This document shows positions 15,577 through 24,258 of a stretch of DNA of 27,392 nt, in pieces. The DNA comes from DATGHS01 sp035307785 (lineage in GTDB: Bacteria > Planctomycetota > Planctomycetia > Gemmatales > Gemmataceae), in the NCBI GenBank assembly GCA_035307785.1, contig DATGHS010000405.1:1-27392 (forward strand). Direction: 5' to 3'. The first letter of the stretch is position 1. The number at the start of each line of letters is the position of its first letter. The notes below the pieces were generated by a model. It saw nothing but the letters and a program-made list of their open reading frames with translations. It was not told the DNA's origin and made no database searches. The translations under genes were made by a program, and so were the position numbers.

Positions 15577-18500
15577 TCATTTTGCCACAATGGCGATCTG
15601 CATCGGCGCGGCCCAGCACTTCGCATCGGCGCCGTAGTACAAGTACGCCCGGCTCGCGGGGCCGCGATACTTGCCGGGGATGCGGGCGACCAGGTCGAGC
15701 GCGAACTCGACCTTTTGCCCGGCATCCAGGCCGCGCCAGTACAGCACCAGTTCCCGGCCACGGATTTCGAAGTAATCGATAACGGCCAGTTGCGGTGTAT
15801 CTTTCCCGGCCAGCGGCGTCCTCGGTTTAGCCAGTTCCCTTAGCTGCTTCAAATCCTCCGGCAACGCCAGCCCCGATGGCAGGCCGATGATCGCAACGGT
15901 CATCGACTGGCCTTCGCTGCTGCTATTCTCGACCGCCACGGTGAGCCGAACCGTTTCCCCTTCGCGGGCTTGCTCACGATCGAGTTTCGTCGAGAGCTTG
16001 ATGGGGCAGTTCTCCGCGCTCGGCGGTTGCAGCGTGTGGTAGCTCCACGACAGTTTCGCCGGCAATTCGTTGTTGCCGGTGAGTTCGATGCGCACTTCGT
16101 TGTCGCCAGGCTTCAGTAGCTTTTCAGGCTGCGGGATCTCGAGCACCAGTGTGTCAGCAGCCGTGGCCGCGAAGCTTTGCCGCAAGACCGGATTGCCACG
16201 GACGGACACGATCACGTCGCCGGGCGTCAGCTTGCGGCTATCCTTTGCAATCTGCGCCAACGCTTTCAGCGACATGATGGTTGCCTGCGTCGAGCCGAAG
16301 CCGCCGTAGCCGCTGCGTTGCTGCATCAGCCAGCGGGCGGCTTTCTGCAACGGCTCACGATACCGCTGGGGCTGCTCGCCCCGGCACCAAGCGAGCATGG
16401 CCAGTGCAGTGGCCTCGATCTGCAAGTCGCGGCCATAGGCGCCGACAATACTCTCGTGGCCGTTCAAATACCCGTCCGTCGTTTGCAGCTTCGCCAGCTT
16501 GTCGAGAATCTTTGTGCCTTCGGCCTTATTGTTGCGCAGGAACAGACAATTTGCCGTGAGCGCCAGCACATATGGCTCCTCGCTCGTGTCGGAATGCTGG
16601 ATGAGCCAGTTCGCTTCGGTATTCAAGTCCGCATCCGCTTCGCTTTCGGTGAGCGCCCAAAGAATGTAGGCGTTGAACGCGGCTTGCGAGACGCGGCCAA
16701 AATGGTGATGATCCTCGTGGCGCGTGAAATTGCCCTTGCCGTCGCGCCGCTTCAGCAGGAATTTCCGCGTGCGCTCCACCATATCGGCATCCACCTTGTC
16801 ATAAACCTTCGCCATATCGTGAAATTCGAGCAGGCCGTACGCGGTCAGCGCTTCATGGGGCACCGGCCCACCGAACCATTCGAAGCCCTGCCGCCCGCCG
16901 CCTTCCTTCGGACATTCGAAGGTAACCAGTCTCTTGTAGCCGCGGTCGATCAGGTCCAAAGCCCGGCGCGCGATATCGGGCCGCGATTGGCCGGTTTCCT
17001 GGAGATAATCCAATACGAGCAAGTTCGGATAGGTTGTGCTCGAAGTTTGCTCGAAGCAGCCGTGCGGTTCCTGGAGCATTCCTTCGAGGCCGGTTTGAAT
17101 GTCGGCCAGGATCGAGGGAAAAACCTCGGCCCGCAACTTCAGCGAGCCCGGTGAATACTTGTCCGGCAGCACAACGTTGGCCTTCAGGAAACGATCGATC
17201 CTGCCGCTGCACACGCCCACCATGGGAAAGCCTTCCGGCGTCACGCGGATGGTGCGCTCGACGGAATCCTTGAGAAAATCGCTGCGGCCGGCTAACTTGA
17301 GCCGCGCTTCGCCTTCGTCGATGCCGGGCTTCAGCTTGAACAGCAGCCGGTCGCGCTTCTGGGCGTCGAGCTTCAAGTGCGCTTCCGCTTCGCCTTCCAT
17401 CCGGCTAAGCCCGCTGGTTGAAAGCTCTAGATGCACGTCGCGCTTCTCGTCCGTATCGTTGGCCACGGTCACGGGAATGTGCAATTCATCGCTGCCGGTG
17501 ATCTCCGTGGGCAACTTCGCTTCGAGGCTGAACGGCAGCCGCGAGGCGAATTCCATTTTCGCGGCGCCCAGCCGGCCATCGGTGGTATGAATAAACGCCA
17601 GCGCCTGGAGACTCGTGAGGGCGTCGCTCAACTGAAACGAGACGAACGATTCGCCGTTGCCCAGGATCAGCACCGGGTGCCAGTAAACGGTCTCGGTGAA
17701 ATCGGCCCGCGGCGCATCGGGATGAGTCGTGTTAACGTGGGCATACTCGCGGACCACAAATGGCGTCAGCGATTGCGGATCGGAGAGCGAGCGGAGGCCG
17801 CGCTCCATGTCGCGAAACGAATGCTCGGCCTGCGGCGTCATGTTCGCCGCAAGGCGACGCTGCTGCATTTGGGCTTGCGCCTGAGTGTAGCGTCTGCGCG
17901 CGGATTCGCCGGGCTTGCTTTGTTTGTCAGTGGCATATGCCGGATCGGTGCGAATATTGGCATTCGGCGGCGGTTCCGTGGGCTTGAAAACATTGTCCGG
18001 CTTGTTCTCTTTCGGGAGTTCGACGGGTCGTTGGTCCCCCTTCCGCCCGCCCTCATATGCCTTCATTGCCTCTGGCGGAGCACCAGGCGGGGGACGCATC
18101 TTCCATTCCATCTCCGTCTCTCGGCCTCTTGGCAAGCCTTGCGCGCCACTTAACGTCCTCGTTCCAATGGAAGACGCCGGCAGGCCAGTCACTACATCGG
18201 CCGATTCGCTGCGCGCGGCTGCTTCTCGAATCTTTCGAATTTTGAAGCCGTCTGTACCTATGCCAATCAGGACGATCACGATGGTGCAGCAAGCGATCAT
18301 GAATATCGCCGAGAATGGCAAACCTGTTCCCAAAGCGGGTTTCTCCAGGCGCGAGGCCACCGCCACGAACGCGGTCACGATAATCAACATAAACAGACAC
18401 ATGACTCCCACCGCCAACACCCTCTCGGAATAGTCTCGCCATTCCCGCTCCGCCGTTCGCAGTTGCAACGTCTCCGCTTGAAGATCGCTCGATTCTTTAA

Positions 18501-20988
18501 CCACTTGGGCCGCCGCTTTCTGCCGGGCCTCGGCAATCGCTGGTTGCGCCGCCGCCTCCACCTCACGCTTATTCGTGGTCTTGTGCGGCACCTGCGCCGA
18601 GATGGCCAGCAGCCGCTCTGCCTCGGCGCCATTCGTTTCCCGGAATTTCTCCGGGTCCTGCTCGGCAAAGCGCCGCCAGCCTTGCGTGCCAAGCAATAAG
18701 TCAACAGAAGTAGCAGCGAGTGGATTGTCGCGCAGCAGAAAGTCGGCATTTTCCAAATCCTGCGGCTGGCGAATCTCCGAAGTCAGCATGAAATGCGTGG
18801 GTATGGTCCGCAGCGTTTTGTCGTCGACCAGCGAAAACGCGGCCTTGTCCACGACAGAAACCAACGCGATGGCCGGGGCCAGCTTTTTCGTCTCATCCGT
18901 CGAGGTGATGCTCAGGCGCACCTTGTCGCCCGGCGTGTAATGCGGCTTGTCGGTGGTCAGGTTCACGCTCAACCGCCGGACAGGCTGGCGAAACACGAGT
19001 CGCTCCGCCACGGGCACAAAGCGCGAAACCGTGGCGCTCGACAAATCTTCGAACACGGTAATGCGATACACGCCGCCAATGCCGCTGGGCGGCAGCAGCG
19101 ACACCGACTTCGCCTCACTGGCATTCACCGTCACCTCTTCCTGCGCTACCATGCGCCCCCGGCAATATGCCGCCACCAGTAGCTTGCGCTTCTGCCCCGC
19201 GCTCCATACAGTAGCCTTGAGGGGTTCGGCATCGTTGGTCACGCCGCTGTCCACGCGCAGCACTACACCTTCCGCCTTGATGACCGGTAGCGGATATTGG
19301 ACTTTTATCCCGGCCGGCGAATCGATCTTCAACTCGTACTTCTCGCCGGCTTGCGGCGTGAAGGTGAATGTGCCCATGCCCTGGTTGGCGGCAGGCTCCT
19401 TCTCATCGGCCAGCGTTTGCACTTCGGCTACCGCTTGTCCCTTGCTGTCGAGCAGATGGCCCTTCAATTCGGCCGGCTTGCCGATCGGCGTGCGGGACTG
19501 GAAGTAGACGCGGTTCGGCTCGCCGGCCACCAGGTCGCCGCCTTCCGGATAGAAATCCACCCGCAGCCGGCGAATGATGATGGGAATCGGCCGGACAATC
19601 GTTTCCACATTGCCGCCGTCGGTGAATTGCACCGACAGGCTGGCCTCACCGTAGTCGATCGTTTTCGGCAGCTTGAAGCGCACGGCGACAGCACCCTGCG
19701 CATCGGTCTTCAACTCGATTTTGGCATCGTCCTTTTCCGATCCGTCGGCCCCAATCCGTTTGCCGTCCACCATCACCGTCGCGGTCACCGGCTGCTCGGC
19801 CACGGGCTTGCCCCCTTCGATGCGCTTGACGCTGCACGCGGCCAGCACTTCGTCGCCGGGGCCATACGAGCGGCGGGTGAATTCCAGTTCCTTGTGCAGC
19901 CGAGGCGGCTGATAGCGGTTGATGAGGAAATGCCGCTTCTCCGACAGAAATCGGCCGCGCAGATCGCTGACGGTGAGGGTGTATTCGCCGCCGGGCGCGT
20001 ACTGCGGCACGGCCCATTCGCCGGTGCCGATGCCACGAATAGCTTTCCCGTCAGGGCCCTGAAGCAATTCGCTGCCGCCGCTAGCGCTTCGCAAGAGGGC
20101 CGAGCCGTCGAGCCGGGCCACAACCGTCGCGGCCGGATCGGTAATAGTGAACGAAAGCTGCAAATCCTCTTCCACCGGTTGCAGCGAGAAGCGCTCCAGG
20201 GTGAGCGAGCGAAATCCGACGACTTCGCCGGGCTGGTACAGAGGCTTGTCGGTGAACAGGTGCGTGAGGTAGCCCGGCCGCTCCAACGGCAGCTTTTCGC
20301 TTAGCGTGATCGGCTTGCCATCGCCGCCGGAGTGCTCGGCCGATACTTCCAGCGTCCACTCCTCATCAGGCCCCAGCGCGGCCGGCAAAGGCACAGTGAA
20401 CGGGTGCTTGCCCTGGCTGGCGATCTCCACCGGCTGGCCTACCGGTTTGCCGGACTTGTCTTTCACCGAAATGGAAAGCTTGGACGCAGCCGGCTCGTCG
20501 GCCAGGGTGCGCGTTTCGAGCATGTAAGTGTTTACCGCCCCCGGTTGCAGCGAAGCCGGGCCAGTGATGGAAAGCGTCATCTGCGCGTTTCGCGCCTCGC
20601 GTTCCAGCTTGGCCTGCAGGTCCTTCTGTTGCTGCGGAAGCTCGCGTGCCTTCGCCTCTGCTATCCCCAGCCGCCACGACCAGTAGCTGTGAATGGCATA
20701 TGGAACTACAAGAATGAGAACGATGACCACCCAGGCCACGGCTGCGAATTTCAGCCAGGCCGGAATCTGCCGGCTCCTGTGCACGGCCTTTCGTGCCAGA
20801 TACTCCGCGCGATTCGGCTTCGGCGACGGCGTAGTGAGAGTTTCCTCGGCAAGCGGCGCCACCGCCGGCATTGTACTGGGCACTTTCAGCATGCTTCCAC
20901 AAGTAGGGCAAGTGAAGGCGGAACCCGCCAGCGCTTCATCCAAAGAAAAGGATCGGCCACAACTGCACGGCAAGGTCACAGTAGCCAT
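15577..20988 (-). CDS. Giant membrane-anchored alpha-2-macroglobulin with N-terminal zinc ribbon
   Basis: The protein has 1803 residues; the ATG at 20988 is preceded by GGGAGGA. Order of parts: zinc ribbon (C8, C10, C27, C30; MJ0042-like), membrane helix (80-101), MG/MG2-type beta domains (for example TDKPLYQPGEVVGFRS), a two-helix membrane hairpin at about 855-915, a long charged Pro/Gln-rich linker, then the A2M core. The core has TETVYWHPVLILGNGESFVS and the thioester motif GCFEQ (C1311, Q1314; the bacterial Cx(E)Q form), followed by alpha-toroid and receptor-like beta domains. Bacterial macroglobulins trap proteases covalently outside the cytoplasmic membrane. The internal membrane hairpin lies where a bait region would be expected, which is unusual. 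It precedes the UGA-containing gene by 167 bases. Confidence 0.88.
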   Translation of the reverse strand: MATVTLPCSCGRSFSLDEALAGSAFTCPTCGSMLKVPSTMPAVAPLAEETLTTPSPKPNRAEYLARKAVHRSRQIPAWLKFAAVAWVVIVLILVVPYAIHSYWSWRLGIAEAKARELPQQQKDLQAKLEREARNAQMTLSITGPASLQPGAVNTYMLETRTLADEPAASKLSISVKDKSGKPVGQPVEIASQGKHPFTVPLPAALGPDEEWTLEVSAEHSGGDGKPITLSEKLPLERPGYLTHLFTDKPLYQPGEVVGFRSLTLERFSLQPVEEDLQLSFTITDPAATVVARLDGSALLRSASGGSELLQGPDGKAIRGIGTGEWAVPQYAPGGEYTLTVSDLRGRFLSEKRHFLINRYQPPRLHKELEFTRRSYGPGDEVLAACSVKRIEGGKPVAEQPVTATVMVDGKRIGADGSEKDDAKIELKTDAQGAVAVRFKLPKTIDYGEASLSVQFTDGGNVETIVRPIPIIIRRLRVDFYPEGGDLVAGEPNRVYFQSRTPIGKPAELKGHLLDSKGQAVAEVQTLADEKEPAANQGMGTFTFTPQAGEKYELKIDSPAGIKVQYPLPVIKAEGVVLRVDSGVTNDAEPLKATVWSAGQKRKLLVAAYCRGRMVAQEEVTVNASEAKSVSLLPPSGIGGVYRITVFEDLSSATVSRFVPVAERLVFRQPVRRLSVNLTTDKPHYTPGDKVRLSITSTDETKKLAPAIALVSVVDKAAFSLVDDKTLRTIPTHFMLTSEIRQPQDLENADFLLRDNPLAATSVDLLLGTQGWRRFAEQDPEKFRETNGAEAERLLAISAQVPHKTTNKREVEAAAQPAIAEARQKAAAQVVKESSDLQAETLQLRTAEREWRDYSERVLAVGVMCLFMLIIVTAFVAVASRLEKPALGTGLPFSAIFMIACCTIVIVLIGIGTDGFKIRKIREAAARSESADVVTGLPASSIGTRTLSGAQGLPRGRETEMEWKMRPPPGAPPEAMKAYEGGRKGDQRPVELPKENKPDNVFKPTEPPPNANIRTDPAYATDKQSKPGESARRRYTQAQAQMQQRRLAANMTPQAEHSFRDMERGLRSLSDPQSLTPFVVREYAHVNTTHPDAPRADFTETVYWHPVLILGNGESFVSFQLSDALTSLQALAFIHTTDGRLGAAKMEFASRLPFSLEAKLPTEITGSDELHIPVTVANDTDEKRDVHLELSTSGLSRMEGEAEAHLKLDAQKRDRLLFKLKPGIDEGEARLKLAGRSDFLKDSVERTIRVTPEGFPMVGVCSGRIDRFLKANVVLPDKYSPGSLKLRAEVFPSILADIQTGLEGMLQEPHGCFEQTSSTTYPNLLVLDYLQETGQSRPDIARRALDLIDRGYKRLVTFECPKEGGGRQGFEWFGGPVPHEALTAYGLLEFHDMAKVYDKVDADMVERTRKFLLKRRDGKGNFTRHEDHHHFGRVSQAAFNAYILWALTESEADADLNTEANWLIQHSDTSEEPYVLALTANCLFLRNNKAEGTKILDKLAKLQTTDGYLNGHESIVGAYGRDLQIEATALAMLAWCRGEQPQRYREPLQKAARWLMQQRSGYGGFGSTQATIMSLKALAQIAKDSRKLTPGDVIVSVRGNPVLRQSFAATAADTLVLEIPQPEKLLKPGDNEVRIELTGNNELPAKLSWSYHTLQPPSAENCPIKLSTKLDREQAREGETVRLTVAVENSSSEGQSMTVAIIGLPSGLALPEDLKQLRELAKPRTPLAGKDTPQLAVIDYFEIRGRELVLYWRGLDAGQKVEFALDLVARIPGKYRGPASRAYLYYGADAKCWAAPMQIAIVAK

Positions 20989-21140
20989 GGAATCCTCCCG
21001 AAGTCAGTCAGTGCGGAAAACGGAACGGCCCATTAGCGATCCGTACCTCCATACGCCCGCCGCAGGTCCGCAGTTGCCGAAAAATGCGAAATGTAGTTGG
21101 AGGTGTGATCCTAAAGGTGCGACGATATTCCCGGAAAAAC

Positions 21141-21210
21141 GGTGAGCCAGGAGCGTAAGCGATTGGAGCACACCGTGGTTTTCTCCAGTCGCTTACGCTT
21201 CTCGCTTGCC
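21141..21210. repeat. Long imperfect palindrome, repeat family A copy 3
   Basis: The arms 21141-21168 and 21183-21210 pair over about 26 positions with two mismatches and a few G-U pairs, with a 14-base loop. The core GAGCCAGGAGCGTAAGCGATT resembles the other two copies. It lies between the unknown secreted gene (ending at 21285) and the macroglobulin start (20988), as a terminator-like insert. The rest of this 296-base gap shows nothing I can name. Confidence 0.88.
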
Positions 21211-21284
21211 GTGAATGCAACCGAGAGAATTCAGGGCTTACATCACCGAAAGCAATAATCAAGCCCTTGTCCCGTTTGCCAGCC

Positions 21285-22937
21285 TCACTCCGGCGGCTTA
21301 TACCCAGCCGGCGGTTGGACGACCTCGAAGTCGGCGCCTTGCAGTTTGCGCAATTCCTCGTGCAACGCGCCAATGCGCTGGTCCGGCGCCACCGAGATCG
21401 CCCAGTCGATGCCATTGTCCGCCACAAACATCCCGTATTTCTTCAGCGCCTTCAGAATCGCTTGCGCTTCCGGTGAAAAGCCGGAGATGTCGACGCTCTT
21501 CTTGAGGCGAATGCGCTCGCCCATGCGCGGCAGGTTCTCGTCGGTCAGCTGGCTGGCGTAGTGTGTGGCGGGGTAGACATACTCGCGGCGCGTCTTCGTC
21601 ACCGTCACCCGCAGTGCGTGCTCGACGGCCCCGCGCTTGAGTTCGTCGTAACGGACCACGGCCGGGTAGATCGGCAGGCCGGCCGCGTCGGTCGAGGTCC
21701 AGCCGTCGGGCCGCATTTTGTTCGATTTCAGATCGAAGATGGCCGCTCCGGCCGCTTTCCAGCCCTGGTCGGTCTTGCGCATCTGGTAAAACTCGTACAG
21801 CATGCGGTTCACCGGATCGACCACGATGGCGTGGCGATCGGCGTCGCCTTCATCCTTGCGCTGTGCCTCCTCGAGCGAAAGCCCCTTGTACGTAACCGGC
21901 CAGCCTTCGATCGGCGTGTTGTCGGGCACCGGGTACGGGCCCTTGTCCGACTCCCCGGAATACTGGCCAAGCACCACTTCCACTTTCTTTTGGTGGGGCG
22001 GCACCAGCACGAACCCCATGTCGGAATTGTGGCGCAGCGGCTTGTTCGCCCCGATCGAGTCGATGATGTTCTTCGAGTTGGGGTGCAACGGCCAATCCTC
22101 GACGACCAGGTTCCACGGGTTGTCCGGTGGGAACACTTCCAGGGCGGAACAAATGGCGTCGGCCTCCGGCGTGTTGAACAGGATCGGTTGATTGATGCCG
22201 GGCATCTTGAGGCCGCGAATGCGGGCGAGCCGGGCCTCGTCGCCATGAACCGCGGCAGCGGCTGGAAGGCTCGTCGGGCCGACCACGAACGGAGTAACCG
22301 TCAGGTCCACCTCCAGGCCGCCCACCCGGCCCTTGATCTTGTAGCCAACCGTCGGGTTCGGGCCGCCGCCGTTGGAGTTCGACGCCGGCGCGGGAGCGGT
22401 GCCGCCCTCCAGCCAGATGTCGCCAAAGAGAATCGTCGGCGCTTTGCTGTCGGCATCGGCGATGTAAAACTTGGTAACGTCATTCAGCGCCGGCGCGGAG
22501 CCGTTTACATTCGTAAATTCACCGGTGCCGATCTTCACCTCGTTCTTGCCCGGCTTGAGTTTAATCGGAAAGACGACGCGCGTGTTGAAGTCGCGCGAGC
22601 GGCCATGAATAATATTGATCGTCAACTGAACGTCTGCTTTGCCAGGATTCACGGCATCGAAGCGGAAATTCTCGTACGGCTTCCAGTCTTTCACTTTTGG
22701 ATTCTTTACGCCGACGGAATCGCCGGCGAAGAAAGCGACCTTCCAGGCCTTGCCGCCAAGCTCCGGCACATCGGTGACGAGTTCGGGCTTGGTCTTGTCG
22801 TCGGAACCAATGTCGTTGAACGCCTGGCCCTGCCCCACGTTGAGGAGATAGGCCTTTGGCGGCGCTTGCGCCCGGACCGCAGCGGCCGAAAAGCAAAAGA
22901 CCAACGCAACAACGCTCAATATCAAGTGGCGGATCAT
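21285..22937 (-). CDS. Large secreted protein of unknown function
   Basis: The protein has 550 residues; the ATG at 22937 follows GAGGAG. A signal peptide (MIRHLILSVVALVFCFSAAA, cleavage near RAQA, residue 24) starts it. Residues 25-165 look like a beta-sandwich carbohydrate-binding-like module. A Pro/Asn/Gly linker leads to a C-terminal domain with PLRHNSDMGFVLVPP, DADRHAIVVDPVNRMLYEFY, AAIFDLKSNKMRPDGWTSTD, YVYPATHYASQL and KKYGMFVADNG. I recognise this C-terminal pattern as a widespread bacterial family of uncharacterised secreted proteins. The conserved His, Asp and Trp residues hint at an enzyme, but no reaction can be assigned. It is upstream of the macroglobulin on the same strand. Confidence 0.82.
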   Translation of the reverse strand: MIRHLILSVVALVFCFSAAAVRAQAPPKAYLLNVGQGQAFNDIGSDDKTKPELVTDVPELGGKAWKVAFFAGDSVGVKNPKVKDWKPYENFRFDAVNPGKADVQLTINIIHGRSRDFNTRVVFPIKLKPGKNEVKIGTGEFTNVNGSAPALNDVTKFYIADADSKAPTILFGDIWLEGGTAPAPASNSNGGGPNPTVGYKIKGRVGGLEVDLTVTPFVVGPTSLPAAAAVHGDEARLARIRGLKMPGINQPILFNTPEADAICSALEVFPPDNPWNLVVEDWPLHPNSKNIIDSIGANKPLRHNSDMGFVLVPPHQKKVEVVLGQYSGESDKGPYPVPDNTPIEGWPVTYKGLSLEEAQRKDEGDADRHAIVVDPVNRMLYEFYQMRKTDQGWKAAGAAIFDLKSNKMRPDGWTSTDAAGLPIYPAVVRYDELKRGAVEHALRVTVTKTRREYVYPATHYASQLTDENLPRMGERIRLKKSVDISGFSPEAQAILKALKKYGMFVADNGIDWAISVAPDQRIGALHEELRKLQGADFEVVQPPAGYKPPE

Positions 22938-23240
22938 GTGTGTCTCCTCACTGCTGGTTCCTGGGGATTAGTTTTTCGATGCCGCTTGCGTGGAGACTTG
23001 CTGTCAACCGGTTTCGTCTTCGATTGGGGCACCGGCCGAATACCTACCGCCGAGCCCAAAGTGACTCAGCACGGCTCCGGTAATCAAATGGCCGGCAACT
23101 GATGGTCATCATACACCGGCGGCGCTCGATGGCAAAGCGCCGGGAAATTGGCGTGGGACTGGCAGAAGGAAAGCGAAATCATGGACCATCCGAGATTACG
23201 ACGGCAACCTCGGATGGCCGCGCATTCAAAATCCGTCCAA
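22938..23240. other. 303-base intergenic region
   Basis: It holds the terminator hairpin at 23186-23217. A TTGACA on the minus strand (23007-23002) could be the -35 of the secreted-protein gene, but its -10 partner (CGGCAT) is poor. No coding signal is convincing on either strand. Confidence 0.5.
23186..23217 (-). terminator. Hairpin downstream of the GTWK protein gene (family E copy 1)
   Basis: CCATCCGAG (23186-23194) and CTCGGATGG (23209-23217) are perfect complements with a 14-base loop. It lies 24 bases after the stop codon of the 23241 gene. Its left arm and loop start (CCATCCGAGATTAC) are repeated at 23741-23754. Confidence 0.6.
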
Positions 23241-23696
23241 CTACTTCTTCTCAACCCTCTCCCACACTTCCTCGATGGTCGTCCCGTTACTGAGCTTACC
23301 GGTGTGGGACCACTTGTTTCCCTCGATTTTCAACTTGAATACCTGCTCCTTGCCTTTCAGTTGCTCAAAGCCTTCTCCCACTCCATACTCGGGAACTTCA
23401 ATGTATTCCTCGCCCTTCAGCGTGCACGTCCCGCCGAGGGCGGCGACGACTTTGCCGTCTTTGTCGTACACGGCCCACATGAAATGCGAAGGCGTAACAT
23501 GCTTCAGGTCGGTGAAGCCCTCGGGAATCTTGCTTTCTTGGCCGTTGTATTTGGCCGAGATCAGCTTCCAGGTGCCGACCTGCTTGTTGCCGGTCTTCGC
23601 CTCGCCTTTCGGCTCGTCGGCCCGGGCCACCGTGGCCATTGCCAGCCCGGCCACCACCAAGAGACTTCGCATTACGATCGTCAGGAGCTTCGTCAT
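23241..23696 (-). CDS. Small secreted lipocalin-like protein (TIGR03067-like)
   Basis: The protein has 151 residues from the ATG at 23696, which has AGAGGGTGA just upstream. An ATG at 23744 would overlap the neighbouring hairpin and is rejected. A signal peptide with a hydrophobic stretch (LLTIVMRSLLVVAGLAMA) ends near ARA-DEP. The mature part begins with GTWKLISAKYNGQESKIPEG, typical of the planctomycete-enriched TIGR03067 family, and ends in a run of beta-strand-like segments. The function of the family is unknown; a small-ligand or metal-binding beta-barrel is the usual guess. It is followed by a similar small gene with the same type of terminator. Confidence 0.75.
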   Translation of the reverse strand: MTKLLTIVMRSLLVVAGLAMATVARADEPKGEAKTGNKQVGTWKLISAKYNGQESKIPEGFTDLKHVTPSHFMWAVYDKDGKVVAALGGTCTLKGEEYIEVPEYGVGEGFEQLKGKEQVFKLKIEGNKWSHTGKLSNGTTIEEVWERVEKK

Positions 23697-23738
23697 CGGT
23701 TCACCCTCTGAAATGGTTTCTTGATCCACGATGATTGA

Positions 23739-23775
23739 GGCCATCCGAGATTACCCGTGTAAACCTCCGATGGCC
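23739..23775 (-). terminator. Hairpin downstream of the second small secreted gene (family E copy 2)
   Basis: GGCCATC(C)GAG (23739-23749) pairs with CTC(C)GATGGCC (23765-23775) with one C-C mismatch and a 15-base loop. It lies 28 bases after the stop of the 23803 gene and 43 bases before the start of the next one. It shares CCATCCGAGATTAC with copy 1. Confidence 0.6.
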
Positions 23776-23802
23776 CCAATAGTCCGCAAAGCTGCCAAAA
23801 TG

Positions 23803-24186
23803 CTACTTCTTCTCCCGCTTCCCTTCGATGTCGAACTCATTCTTCTGGCCCATGAATTCGGCCGCGCCTTTCCCCTTGAGCTTATCCCCGTCGATCGTGA
23901 ACTTGTACGCGACGGTGATCTCGTTGTCCATGATCTTCCGTACGGCGGAAAAGCTCAGAACTCCGTCCTTCAGTTTCACGTCCTTGAGCTTCTCATCCTT
24001 CTGGTCCGGCCAGTTCATCGTCCCGGCGAGCTTGTCGCCGTCCTTCTTGATCGTAAATTCGGAAGTCCGCTTCATGTCGCCGATCTGGTACTCGCACTTC
24101 CACGTCCCGACCGGGTCTACCTTGTCTGCCGCCGCCGCCAGACCGGAGAGCCCGAACACCATCGCCGCCGCGAGCATCATCTTCAT
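23803..24186 (-). CDS. Small secreted lipocalin-like protein
   Basis: The protein has 127 residues from the ATG at 24186, preceded by TTGGAGGC. The signal peptide is MKMMLAAAMVFGLSGLAAAA, cut before DKVDP. The mature domain starts GTWKCEYQIGDMKRTSEFTI and continues with alternating short strands (KDGDKLAGTMNW, VAYKFTIDGDKLKGKG). This is the pattern of small beta-barrel proteins often found in several copies in planctomycetes. It differs clearly from its downstream neighbour in length and loops, so the two are related at most at family level. No catalytic residues are evident and the function is unknown. Confidence 0.72.
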   Translation of the reverse strand: MKMMLAAAMVFGLSGLAAAADKVDPVGTWKCEYQIGDMKRTSEFTIKKDGDKLAGTMNWPDQKDEKLKDVKLKDGVLSFSAVRKIMDNEITVAYKFTIDGDKLKGKGAAEFMGQKNEFDIEGKREKK

Positions 24187-24258
24187 GTTTTGCCTCCAAG
24201 AAGTGGTGGGCAAGGAACAGTCCAAACGCGGACCGCCTCCCAGCCGCTGACTGCGATT

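Noticed and set aside
21561..23102. 513-codon plus-strand open frame
   Set aside because: It is antisense to the secreted unknown protein, which has a signal peptide, ribosome-binding site and recognised conserved blocks.
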